From positions 186,001-250,000 of the forward strand of contig NZ_VTOU01000003.1 in NCBI RefSeq assembly GCF_008274695.1: a stretch of 64,000 bases of DNA, written 5' to 3'. Source of the stretch: Sphingomonas montanisoli (GTDB taxonomy: Bacteria > Pseudomonadota > Alphaproteobacteria > Sphingomonadales > Sphingomonadaceae). The notes beneath the pieces are model-generated. The model worked only from the letters and a program-made list of their open reading frames with translations. It was not told where the DNA came from and searched no databases. Positions 17,744 to 24,633 of the stretch are shown here, one piece after another (the stretch's first letter is position 1; each line of letters starts with the position of its first letter). A program made the translations under genes and the position numbers.

Positions 17744-17810
17744 CTGATGCAGATCAAGCCGCGGCCCCGCAGGCAATGGAGCATGGAACAGCGCGTCGCC
17801 GGCGGCCGTT
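17744..17810 (+). promoter_or_regulatory. FNR-like dyad plus consensus EcfG promoter
   Basis: CTGAT-GCAG-ATCAA (17744-17757), a 27-base gap, GGAAC (17785-17789), 17-base spacer and CGTT (17807-17810). The promoter is a perfect match to GGAAC-N17-CGTT and drives the gene at 17871. The dyad is preceded by CAATCGT, as at 26701 and 52698. Confidence 0.75.
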
Positions 17811-17870
17811 GGCTTCGCCGTGCCCTCGACGGGCGCAGCCCGCCTTCCTGTTCAACCAAGGATCTGCTCC

Positions 17871-18176
17871 ATGACGGCCGAGGCCTCTTCCGACCGCACC
17901 GGCGCCACGCCGCCCCGCGCCGGCCGCACCCCCGGCTTGGTCTCCTTCCTGCCGCAGGAGACCGAGATCATCCTTACGGCGGGTGACCGCCAGCGCGTGA
18001 TAGTCGGCGCCGATGCGTTGCTCTTCTGGTGGGGCGCCGAGAGCGGACCGCAGACCGCCGAGGGGCTCGTTGCCGTGCACCGGGACGAGATCGCGGCTGC
18101 GGTCGCGGCCAAGCTCGCCCGCGGCTTCAAGCCGCGCTCCGACACCATCCGTATCGGCGAGGACGATCTCGACTAG
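17871..18176 (+). CDS. Hypothetical protein, 101 aa, stress promoter
   Basis: A 101-residue soluble protein with no recognised family. The central part, LVSFLPQETEIILTAGDRQRVI, looks like beta sheet and the C-terminal third (AAAVAAKLARGFKPRSDTI) like a helix with a basic end. AAGGATC lies about 8 bases before the ATG. It stands alone, with a consensus general-stress promoter and dyad upstream. Confidence 0.7.
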   Translation: MTAEASSDRTGATPPRAGRTPGLVSFLPQETEIILTAGDRQRVIVGADALLFWWGAESGPQTAEGLVAVHRDEIAAAVAAKLARGFKPRSDTIRIGEDDLD

Positions 18177-18778
18177 GCCGCGCGGCGCACGAGCGCTGCC
18201 ATGTGCGCGCCCGTCCGCCTTTCAGGGATTTGCCAAGACCTATCGTGGACGCTCGCCAGACCCAGCGCCGCGCCGCCCAATATCGTCCGCCGTCATGCGC
18301 CTTAGTCCGTCATGCTCGTCTCCCGTCTGGCGTGCGATCGCCGTTCCCGGATAACGGCCAAGCTTGTGACGGCTCATATGCCCGCCGCCACACGGTCAAG
18401 CGCCGCGCGCCGCCAAGTCGACGGAACCACCCGGCGTTTCAATCGCTTGAGCGCGATGCGTATGTCCTGCCTGTTCGGCCGCCACTGGCCTGTCGCCGCT
18501 TTGTCCGCCTGTTGACCCGGCCCCCAGCAGAGCCACTGTGCCGATTGTGGGGTGGCGATGGCCAAGACCGATATGACCGACTGGCGGGGCTTGGCGGGCG
18601 CTCCCACCGCCGACCGGATCGCGGCGGCCCTCACGGTCCTGACAACGTCGCGTCCTGCCCTTACAAAGGCGCCTGCGCCGCAGGCGCGGGGAACCCTCCC
18701 GCGCATGACCGGTTCTTGACCCCGGACGCGGCCCGCGCACGGATTCCGGGGGCGGCCTGCGACCGACAGGAGCGTCCC
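18177..18778. other. 600-base stretch without a convincing gene
   Basis: Open frames here are shadows in GC-rich sequence and none has a ribosome-binding site or protein-like composition. A 19-base near-palindrome (GCGCCTGCGCCGCAGGCGC, about 18669-18687) is the only local structure noticed. Confidence 0.4.
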
Positions 18779-18812
18779 GTCCCGCCTTCTGGGGCAAGGC
18801 GGGACGCTTTCC
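18779..18812 (+). terminator. Terminator-like hairpin
   Basis: A 10-bp stem GTCCCGCCTT / AAGGCGGGAC with a 7-base loop is followed by GCTTTCC. No annotated gene ends here, so it may close an untranslated transcript. Confidence 0.45.
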
Positions 18813-18897
18813 TAGCACCCCGGCATTGCCAATCAGCGCCATCGAAAATCCCGGGCCCCTTCGGGAACCGCACAGAGTGTCGGCCGTTTTGAAGAGA

Positions 18898-18988
18898 GAG
18901 ACCGCGGCACAGCTTGCCCCCCTGCTCGTTCGCGGTCTCCTAGATTGAAGGCCCGCCCGGCTTCCCCCCCGCCCGGCGGGCCTTTTCG
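18898..18988 (+). ncRNA. Candidate small RNA with a Rho-independent terminator
   Basis: Two hairpins follow each other with no ORF. The first has a 9-bp stem GAGACCGCG (18898-18906) / CGCGGTCTC (18931-18939) with a C-rich loop (TTGCCCCCC). The second has stem GGCCCGCC (18950-18957) / GGCGGGCC (18975-18982) followed by TTTT. C-rich single-stranded loops in alphaproteobacterial sRNAs often pair with ribosome-binding sites. The nearest downstream gene starts 125 bases later and has its own promoter, so a free RNA is plausible. The 5' end is not determined. Confidence 0.4.
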
Positions 18989-19013
18989 CGTCCGGCGCCG
19001 GGTGACCCCGATC

Positions 19014-19083
19014 TTGACGAAGATTAGAACGAATCGCGCGGAGCATCTGCCGTCGCACGGAACAGCGCCGCACCCACGCGGTT
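19014..19083 (+). promoter_or_regulatory. Weak FNR-like dyad plus EcfG-type promoter
   Basis: TTGAC-GAAG-ATTAG (19014-19027), then GGAAC (19059-19063), 16-base spacer, GGTT (19080-19083), 30 bases before the hemerythrin ATG. The promoter is good; the dyad has two mismatches. Confidence 0.5.
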
Positions 19084-19113
19084 GAGACGGCAACATCCAA
19101 CAGGGAGCCACTC

Positions 19114-20184
19114 ATGGCCGACACCAGCACCCCTTCGATCAGCTCTGTCGACGCCTCTGAGGCCGATAACGCCGCGCCCGCCGCCGCCAAGACCCGCGCG
19201 CCCCGCACATCCGCCGCCGCCAAGACCAAGTCCGAGGCTGGCACCGCGCCCACCCGGCGAAGCGCACCCCGCGCCGCGGCCAGCCCGACCCGGCCGAAGC
19301 GCGCGCCCGCAACCGCCGAGACGCCGATGGCGGCCCTGGTCGACAGCGTGACGACCGCCGCCCCGGTCGCCGCGATCGCGAAGCCCGCCAAGGCGGCGGC
19401 GCGCAGCGTCAAGCGCCGCTCCGCCAGCGCCACCCGTCCGGTCAGCGACGCGGTCTCGCCGGTCACGGCCAAGATCGCGCGCCGCGCGCGCTCGGCGGCC
19501 TCGGCGGTGCGCCACTCGGCGAGCAGCGCGCGCCAGCGGGTCGAGACGGGCGCCGCCGCGGTCGGCCGCACCGCCGGCGACGCGTATGACGCGACCAGGA
19601 AGCGCGCCGGGCGCGCCGCCAGCGCGACCAAGAATGCCGCGACGAGCCGCACCGCGGTCGTCCTCGGCGCGGCGGCTGCGGGCCTTGTCACCGGCCTCGC
19701 GGTCAATCTTGGCCGCAAGGTCGCGGTCCAGGCACCGAGCGTGATGGCGGGCGACTGGTTCGAGGCGATCAAGCTCGAGCATAAGATGGCGCTGGCGCTG
19801 TTCGACGCGATCGAAGCGACGACCGAAGCCGAGCCCGCCAAGCGCGCGATGTTGCTGATCCAGTTGACCCACGCGCTTTCTAAGCACGCCTTCACCGAGG
19901 AGAATGTGATCTACCCGGCGCTGCGCGACTGGGGCGACAAGGCCGACGCCGACAAGCTCACCCATGACCATGGTTATGTGAAGCAGCATCTCTACGATCT
20001 CGACGCGATCGACCCGGCAAGTGCCGCCTTCTTCCCCAAGATCGCAGCCTTCCGCGCCGATCTGGAGGCCCATATCGCCGAGGAGGAGCAGGCGATCTTC
20101 CCGCCGCTCCACGCCGGGCTCGACGAGATCCAGAATGGCAGGATCACCGCGCTGGCGAACAAGGAAGGCTTCAAGCTCGCCTGA
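19114..20184 (+). CDS. Hemerythrin-domain protein with histone-H1-like N-terminal tail
   Basis: A 356-residue protein in two parts. Residues 1-175 are Ala/Lys/Arg/Thr-rich low-complexity sequence (AAAKTRAPRTSAAAKTKS, ARRARSAASAVRHSASSARQ) like bacterial histone-H1-type DNA-binding tails. A hydrophobic stretch (VVLGAAAAGLVTGLAVNLG) at about 187-205 could be a membrane helix. Residues 215-356 are a hemerythrin bundle with the iron-ligand pattern LEHKMALALFDAI, SKHAFTEENVIYPAL, THDHGY and EAHIAEEEQAIF. Hemerythrins bind O2 or NO at a di-iron centre. Dyad and stress promoter lie upstream, terminator downstream. Confidence 0.88.
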   Translation: MADTSTPSISSVDASEADNAAPAAAKTRAPRTSAAAKTKSEAGTAPTRRSAPRAAASPTRPKRAPATAETPMAALVDSVTTAAPVAAIAKPAKAAARSVKRRSASATRPVSDAVSPVTAKIARRARSAASAVRHSASSARQRVETGAAAVGRTAGDAYDATRKRAGRAASATKNAATSRTAVVLGAAAAGLVTGLAVNLGRKVAVQAPSVMAGDWFEAIKLEHKMALALFDAIEATTEAEPAKRAMLLIQLTHALSKHAFTEENVIYPALRDWGDKADADKLTHDHGYVKQHLYDLDAIDPASAAFFPKIAAFRADLEAHIAEEEQAIFPPLHAGLDEIQNGRITALANKEGFKLA

Positions 20185-20226
20185 TCGCTGCCGCGATCAC
20201 GCAAGACAGGGCGAACCCGAAAGCCC

Positions 20227-20252
20227 CGCCGGAGACAGCTCCGGCGGCCTTT
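20227..20252 (+). terminator. Rho-independent terminator
   Basis: Stem CGCCGGAG / CTCCGGCG with loop ACAG, followed by GCCTTTG, 42 bases after the hemerythrin stop. It may also serve the convergent gene at 20259. Confidence 0.55.
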
Positions 20253-20258
20253 GCACGC

Positions 20259-20630
20259 TCAGTGCCAGCGCGGGCGCACCCAACGGACCGACCGCACGCG
20301 GACGAGCGCGGAGACCTTCGACGCGAGGATGTCGGCATGGTGCGGCGACAAACCCTCGATATCGATGAGGTAGCGCAGGCGGCGCGGCCCCCGCTCGAAG
20401 GCGATTCCTAGCGGTATTATGTCCCGCTGGGCGATCAGCCCGAGAGTGCGCAGCAGGACCTGCGGACAGATATTGGCGGTGACGCACAGCCGCGCGAGCG
20501 CGGCGCGCGGCACCTTGAGCGGGGTCGCGGCGCGCGCGGCCGCCTTCCCTAAAGGCTGGGCCGCGCGCGCGGTCGATGCGGACAGGGAAGAGCCGCGCGC
20601 CGCAGCGCGCGTCGAAGGAACGACAGACAT
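20259..20630 (-). CDS. Hypothetical protein with an ACT-like C-terminal segment
   Basis: A 123-residue protein. The first 40 residues are Ala/Arg/Ser-rich. The remainder (VTANICPQVLLRTLGLIAQR, RLRYLIDIEGLSPHHADILA) has the beta-alpha-beta look of a small ACT-like regulatory domain, as in acetolactate synthase small subunits, with QVLLR-x-LGLIAQR as the clearest resemblance. The start at 20630 is chosen because sequence upstream of it is not protein-like; no strong ribosome-binding site is visible. Function unknown. Confidence 0.65.
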   Translation of the reverse strand: MSVVPSTRAAARGSSLSASTARAAQPLGKAAARAATPLKVPRAALARLCVTANICPQVLLRTLGLIAQRDIIPLGIAFERGPRRLRYLIDIEGLSPHHADILASKVSALVRVRSVRWVRPRWH

Positions 20631-20660
20631 GATGGATAGTCCCGGACTTGTGTGAAACGA

Positions 20661-20855
20661 GCGCCGCCGCACAGGCGGCGCGACCAGCGCCAGATCAGCC
20701 GATCTGGCGGGTACTAATTCGAATCCCGCCGCGACGAAGGCGGGCCACAAGCGCGCTGAAGGGTGGCGACATCATCGCCCCGCGCGTCCGGAGATGGCCC
20801 CTAATGTCGCGCATCCGTGGCTCATGCTCCTAAGCGGACGGCAAAAGGCCGCCGC
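20661..20855 (+). other. Structured, possibly regulatory, leader upstream of the CorA-like gene
   Basis: Three adjoining stems occur in a gene-free stretch: GCGCCGCC / GGCGGCGC (20661-20681), CGCCAGATC / GATCTGGCG (20688-20709), and GGCGGG / CCCGCC (20706-20729), the last sharing bases with the second so that only one can form. A terminator-like stem with one bulge (20834-20855) follows, with TTGTC after it. Mutually exclusive hairpins before a terminator before a magnesium-transporter-like gene suggest attenuation, but no known riboswitch was recognised. Confidence 0.35.
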
Positions 20856-20910
20856 TTGTCACCTTTAGACGTATGGCGATCGTCCTTTGGCACCGCAAAT
20901 CTTTCATGCC

Positions 20911-20924
20911 CTAATCTGCATCAG
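20911..20924. promoter_or_regulatory. FNR-like dyad
   Basis: CTAAT-CTGC-ATCAG, equal to CTGAT-GCAG-ATTAG on the other strand, 38 bases before the CorA-like ATG. No EcfG-type promoter was found at the usual distance on either side. Confidence 0.45.
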
Positions 20925-20962
20925 CCGGTGCAGCCAAAGCCCGCGCCGGTCGTTTCGAGGCC

Positions 20963-22042
20963 ATGTCGATCGACGCCTATCTCTATTGCGCCAGCGGCCA
21001 TGACCGGAAGGCCGATCTGGCCGCGACCGAGATCGGCGCGCTCGGCGACGACGAACTTCTGTGGATCAACGTCGAGGGCTGTGACGGGGAGGACGCCGTT
21101 CGGATCGGCGAGCTGCTCGGCATCGACCCCGAACTGCTCAGCCGGCTCTGTGGTCCCCACCCGGCCCGGCACCTCGACAATTTCGGCGATCATTATGCGT
21201 TCGCGGTCGAGACGCCGCGGCGGCAGCGCAAGCGCGGTGCAGGGGACGCGCGCGACGCCGGACAAGGCGAGACCGGGCAGAGTGATGCTGAAGAGATCAC
21301 ACAAGACGCGATCGGCGGGCTTGATCTGGGCGATGACAGCGAGGCGCCCAAAAGCGCGCAGCTCGGCTTCGTGGTCGGGAAGCGCTGGCTGGTCACGGTC
21401 CACACCGAGCCGGTCGAATTCCTCCAGGGCTTTCGCAAGCAGGACAAGGGCGAGACCCGGATCGGATCGCTCTCTCCGTCGCTTTTGGTCGCCTCGCTCC
21501 TCGACTGGCACCTCTCCGAATTCCTCCACGCGGTCTCGGTGATTGAGCGCGACGCCGACCGGCTCGACGAAAAGATCCTCGCCGACGGCACGCGCAGCGG
21601 GGTGCTGGGCGATGTCGTGGCGCTTCGGCGCCGCGTGTCGCAGCTGCGGCTGATGATCGCGCGCCAGCGGCCGGTCTTCCATGGCCTGTCGCGTCCCGAT
21701 TTCGCGCTAAATGCCGACGAGCGCGCCGCCGGCCATTTCGCGACGCTGGCCGATCGCTTCGACCGCGCGGTCGACGAGGTCGAGCGCAGCCGCGACGTGG
21801 CGCTCGGAAGCTTCGACCTGTTCACGTCGATGACGACCCAGCAGACCAACGAACTGGTCAAGGCGCTGACTTTCCTGACGGCGCTGATCGGCGCCTGCGC
21901 GGCGGTCGCGGGGCTACTAGGCATGAACTTCGAAATGCCCTTCTTCAAGACCGGGGCGATCGGCTTCATCGGCGTGACGATCGGGATGGTCGTGGCGAGC
22001 GGCGTCGCGATGTTCTGGGCCCGCCACCGCCGCTGGATCTGA
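20963..22042 (+). CDS. CorA-family divalent cation transporter
   Basis: A 359-residue membrane protein. A cytoplasmic alpha/beta domain (residues 1-160, LLWINVEGCDGEDAVRIGELLGI) and long helices (about 180-300) lead to two C-terminal membrane helices. The signature GMNFEMPF follows the first membrane helix (GACAAVAGLLGMNF), as in CorA, with the protein ending in HRRW. CorA proteins form pentameric Mg2+/Ni2+/Co2+ channels. A charged insertion (QRKRGAGDARDAGQGE, about 88-105) is unusual. This group is also close to the zinc transporter ZntB, so the ion is not certain. Confidence 0.9.
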   Translation: MSIDAYLYCASGHDRKADLAATEIGALGDDELLWINVEGCDGEDAVRIGELLGIDPELLSRLCGPHPARHLDNFGDHYAFAVETPRRQRKRGAGDARDAGQGETGQSDAEEITQDAIGGLDLGDDSEAPKSAQLGFVVGKRWLVTVHTEPVEFLQGFRKQDKGETRIGSLSPSLLVASLLDWHLSEFLHAVSVIERDADRLDEKILADGTRSGVLGDVVALRRRVSQLRLMIARQRPVFHGLSRPDFALNADERAAGHFATLADRFDRAVDEVERSRDVALGSFDLFTSMTTQQTNELVKALTFLTALIGACAAVAGLLGMNFEMPFFKTGAIGFIGVTIGMVVASGVAMFWARHRRWI

Positions 22043-22140
22043 CCCGCGCCGACCGCGCACGAAGCGGATAGCGTCGGTCAGGGTCACCGCGCACCCCTCA
22101 TCGTCCTCCAGGCGGTCGGCGGCGAGGACGGCCTGCCGCT

Positions 22141-22545
22141 TCACCCGATCCGCAGGCAGGCGGCGGCCAGCAGGCCGAGGCCGAGCAGCCCGACCGCCAT
22201 CTGCGGCGGCCGCAGCCGCGCGAAATGCCGCGGCGCCTCGCCGCGCCGCGCCGCCAGCGGATCGAGGACGGCAACGCCGGCATAGCCGAGCATCAGCAGC
22301 AAAATGCCCGCCACCGGCGACAGCAGGAAGACGGGGAGCGCGAGCAGCCCGGCGATGAAGAGGAGGATCGCGGCGGCCCATCCGGTGCCGCCGACGATCG
22401 CCACGGCGCGCAACGGGTCGCCCCACAGAAGCGCCGCGAGTCCCGCGGCAAGGATCGGGAGCATCGGCCCGAAGCCGAGGACCAAGCTCAGGGTCGGGAC
22501 GCCGACCGGATCGACGGTCTGATCGGCATCGCCCCCGACGGCCAT
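22141..22545 (-). CDS. Small membrane protein of DUF3429 type
   Basis: A 134-residue protein with four hydrophobic segments, among them LVLGFGPMLPILAAGLAALL and LLLMLGYAGVAVLDPLAARR, and a C-terminal RLRPPQMAVGLLGLGLLAA. The segments fit DUF3429, but the loop between the second and third helices is shorter than I remember in that family, so an internal deletion is possible. Its ATG directly follows the TGA of the preceding small gene. Confidence 0.65.
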   Translation of the reverse strand: MAVGGDADQTVDPVGVPTLSLVLGFGPMLPILAAGLAALLWGDPLRAVAIVGGTGWAAAILLFIAGLLALPVFLLSPVAGILLLMLGYAGVAVLDPLAARRGEAPRHFARLRPPQMAVGLLGLGLLAAACLRIG

Positions 22546-22761
22546 TCAGGCGGTGTGATCGGCGCCGGTCGCGCCGGCCGCTGCGCTATCGGACGTGGGC
22601 GCGTCATCGGCCTCTGGATCGACCCGGACCTCGCCGGGCGCGGGAGGGGTCGGGATCAGCCCGCCAGCCCATTCGATCTCACCGCCGCCGGGCGCGTCGC
22701 TGCGGCCCGGCCCGTCGGGCGGGCTGTCGGGGGGCGTCGGGTTGCGATCGGTGCCGGCCAT
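22546..22761 (-). CDS. Small acidic Pro/Gly-rich protein, 71 aa
   Basis: A 71-residue disordered protein (TDRNPTPPDSPPDGPGRSD, GGEIEWAGGLIPTPPAPGE). GAGGAGATTTTC stands before the ATG at 22761. Its TGA adjoins the ATG of the membrane-protein gene, so the two are one operon. A stress-type promoter lies upstream. No family is known. Confidence 0.68.
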   Translation of the reverse strand: MAGTDRNPTPPDSPPDGPGRSDAPGGGEIEWAGGLIPTPPAPGEVRVDPEADDAPTSDSAAAGATGADHTA

Positions 22762-22782
22762 GAAAATCTCCTCGATTCTAAG

Positions 22783-22807
22783 GACGAACGATCGCGGCCA
22801 TCGTTCC
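22783..22807 (-). promoter_or_regulatory. EcfG-type promoter
   Basis: On the minus strand: GGAAC (22807-22803), 16-base spacer, CGTC (22786-22783), 22 bases before the ATG at 22761. Confidence 0.5.
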
Positions 22808-22891
22808 TGCGCGACGATGCGCCGGAAAGCCGCAAAAGCGTAAAGCCGTGCCACCGGAATCGCGCAGAAGCGGCGGCCGCGAGGTTCGTCC

Positions 22892-22917
22892 GGAACCGCT
22901 GCTTGCGGCCACCCGTT
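22892..22917 (+). promoter_or_regulatory. Consensus EcfG promoter
   Basis: GGAAC (22892-22896), 17-base spacer, CGTT (22914-22917), 22 bases before the ATG at 22939. Perfect match to the general-stress consensus; no FNR-like dyad upstream. Confidence 0.7.
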
Positions 22918-22938
22918 GGCCAAGCGAGGAGACCCGCC

Positions 22939-23196
22939 ATGGAAGACCAGAAAGCCGATCTGAGCGATCATATCGAGGCTTCGTCGGACAAGACCGCCAA
23001 CCAGACCGCGCGCGCCGGCGCGCAGGCCAAGGGCGGCATCGCCGCGCAACCGGGCGACCCGACCAGCCCGAAGGCGGCTGCCGCGCGCGCCGCGCCGCTC
23101 AACCGGGCGATGGCCGAGGCCGGTTTCGGCGATGATAAGGGCGAGGATCTCGGCCGCGACGGCAAGACGGTCCCGCCCGCGGACACCACCCCTTAG
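22939..23196 (+). CDS. Small hydrophilic stress protein, 85 aa
   Basis: An 85-residue charged protein with no hydrophobic core (KADLSDHIEASSDKTANQTA, GFGDDKGEDLGRDG). GAGGAG precedes the ATG by about 7 bases and a perfect general-stress promoter lies just upstream. It belongs with the other disordered small proteins here. Function unknown. Confidence 0.75.
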   Translation: MEDQKADLSDHIEASSDKTANQTARAGAQAKGGIAAQPGDPTSPKAAAARAAPLNRAMAEAGFGDDKGEDLGRDGKTVPPADTTP

Positions 23197-23241
23197 CGGC
23201 ACGCCCGCGTCGCCCTTGAGTCGGCCGACGCGCCGACAGTG

Positions 23242-23832
23242 TCAGCCGACCTGCTCGACCGTCAGGCTTCCGGCGGGCAGCGCGCGGAGGATGTCCTTCG
23301 ACGCGATCCCCGGGTCGAGCCAGTCGGCCCAGTCGTGCCGCTCAAGCAGGACGATCTGCCGGTCATGATAAGGCACGATATCGGGACCCGGCTCCATCGT
23401 GAGCATGGTGAAGGCCTCGGCGCCGCCCGGTCCCTGCCGCCAGATCCCGGCGATGCAGAACAAGGGCTCGCCGACCTTGGTGAACAGCCATTTGTCCTTG
23501 CGCTTCTTCTTGGGGTCTTGCGGGGTCGTAAACTCGTAGAAGCCGTCGGCGAGGATCAGGCAGCGACCCTCGGTGAAAGCGCGGCCCTCGCTGCGGAAAT
23601 TATAGACCGGCTTGCCGGTCGGCCCCGGCCAGCTCCAGCGCCGCTGGACGAGTTCGCCGGACCCGCGGCCCGCCGCAGAGAAGCGCACGATCGGGGCGGT
23701 GTCGGTGATCTTGATGTCGGCGCGCGCTTCGATGTTCGGCCGCCCCTCGGGCATGTCGAGCCGGATCTTGAGGTCGGCGAAATCCTCGGCGATCGAGGCG
23801 AGGTTGACCTCGAGGCGATAGTCGTTGCACAT
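23242..23832 (-). CDS. SRAP (HMCES/YedK-type) abasic-site crosslinking protein
   Basis: A 196-residue SRAP protein. The catalytic Cys2 is at the very N terminus (MCNDY), with Asn78 in VYNFRSEGR, Glu100 in LADGFYEF and His156 in VPYHDRQIVLL matching the active site of YedK. SRAP proteins form a thiazolidine DNA-protein crosslink that shields abasic sites in single-stranded DNA. It is divergent from a second SRAP-like gene and the two share a LexA box. Confidence 0.93.
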   Translation of the reverse strand: MCNDYRLEVNLASIAEDFADLKIRLDMPEGRPNIEARADIKITDTAPIVRFSAAGRGSGELVQRRWSWPGPTGKPVYNFRSEGRAFTEGRCLILADGFYEFTTPQDPKKKRKDKWLFTKVGEPLFCIAGIWRQGPGGAEAFTMLTMEPGPDIVPYHDRQIVLLERHDWADWLDPGIASKDILRALPAGSLTVEQVG

Positions 23833-23873
23833 GGCCGCGACCCTAGCCGAGGCGGCGCTTGCATGGAAGATAT

Positions 23874-23888
23874 GTTCTTCCTATGTTC
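23874..23888. promoter_or_regulatory. LexA box shared by two divergent SRAP genes
   Basis: GTTC-TTCCTAT-GTTC, the reverse of GAAC-N7-GAAC, lies 42 bases before one start and 6 bases before the other. It could repress both genes. The box is made of two copies of TATGTTCTT. Confidence 0.75.
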
Positions 23889-23893
23889 TTGTC

Positions 23894-24424
23894 ATGCAGG
23901 CCACCGCTTTCGATTCGAGCGCGCCGCTGGGCGCGCGCCGCGCGATCGTCCGCCGCTATCGCGACGAGATCGAGCTGGTCGAACTTGCGTGGGGCCTCAG
24001 GAATCGTGATCCGAACGAGCGCCCCTTCCGTTTCGTCCGCGCCGAGGGCCGGACCTTTCCCAGCCATCGCTGCCTGATCCCGGCGTCCGAATTCCATGTC
24101 ACGACGGACAAGAAGAGCTACCGCTTCGCGCTCGACGACGGCAACTGGTTCTATCTCGCGGGCATATACCGGCCGGCGACGATCGACTGGCCCGAAAGCT
24201 ATGCGGTGTTGACGATCGACGCCAATCCCGACGTCGCGCGATATCAGGAGCGCCAGGGCGCGGTGCTGTTGCGCCGCCAGACGATGGACTGGCTCGACAT
24301 GACGATCCCGGAAGACCAGCTCTTGAAATCCTTGCCTGCGCGCAGCTTTGACGTCCAGGAGATCGGCGGCGGCCGCAAGACGAGCGGCCCGGTCAAGCCC
24401 GGCCAGCGCATGCTCGGCCTGTGA
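23894..24424 (+). CDS. SRAP-like protein lacking the active-site residues
   Basis: A 176-residue protein starting MQATAFDSSAPLG. The SRAP fold is recognisable (LAWGLRNRDPNERPFRFVRA, HRCLIPASEFHV, YAVLTIDANPDVARYQERQG), and Glu66 aligns with the catalytic Glu. There is no Cys2, the active Asn is missing and the His position reads Gln (RYQERQ). It therefore cannot form the known crosslink and may bind DNA or regulate the active paralogue; this is inference. Its stop overlaps the next gene (TGATG). Confidence 0.82.
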   Translation: MQATAFDSSAPLGARRAIVRRYRDEIELVELAWGLRNRDPNERPFRFVRAEGRTFPSHRCLIPASEFHVTTDKKSYRFALDDGNWFYLAGIYRPATIDWPESYAVLTIDANPDVARYQERQGAVLLRRQTMDWLDMTIPEDQLLKSLPARSFDVQEIGGGRKTSGPVKPGQRMLGL

Positions 24425-24633
24425 TGTCACCCGATGAAGAGCGGCTCGTCGAGGCGCTCGCGGTCGAACGCTTGTATGGCGCGCAAGCCCCCCTGTTCGT
24501 CGCGGCACGGATCGGCGACCTTGCGCTCGCCGGCGACGAGGCCGGCATCGAGCGCTGGCGCGCGATCGCGCGCCGGCTCGCCGCGCTCCAGGGGCTCGAC
24601 GGCGGATATGGTCGCATCGCGCCGACTGCCTGA
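24424..24633 (+). CDS. Small helical protein, DUF6961-like
   Basis: A 69-residue protein: SPDEERLVEALAVERLYGAQ, then FVAARIGDLALAGDEAGIER and a short WRAIARRLAAL helix. The pattern resembles the sphingomonad DUF6961 family of unknown function. Translation is coupled to the SRAP-like gene through TGATG, so it probably belongs to the same damage-inducible unit. The 3' part of the PAP2 ORF on the other strand overlaps it almost entirely. Confidence 0.7.
   Translation: MSPDEERLVEALAVERLYGAQAPLFVAARIGDLALAGDEAGIERWRAIARRLAALQGLDGGYGRIAPTA

Noticed and set aside
20700-20735. tRNA-like T-arm (TTCGAATCC flanked by GGCGGG and CCCGCC)
   Set aside because: The loop is 13 bases and no acceptor, D or anticodon arms could be fitted.
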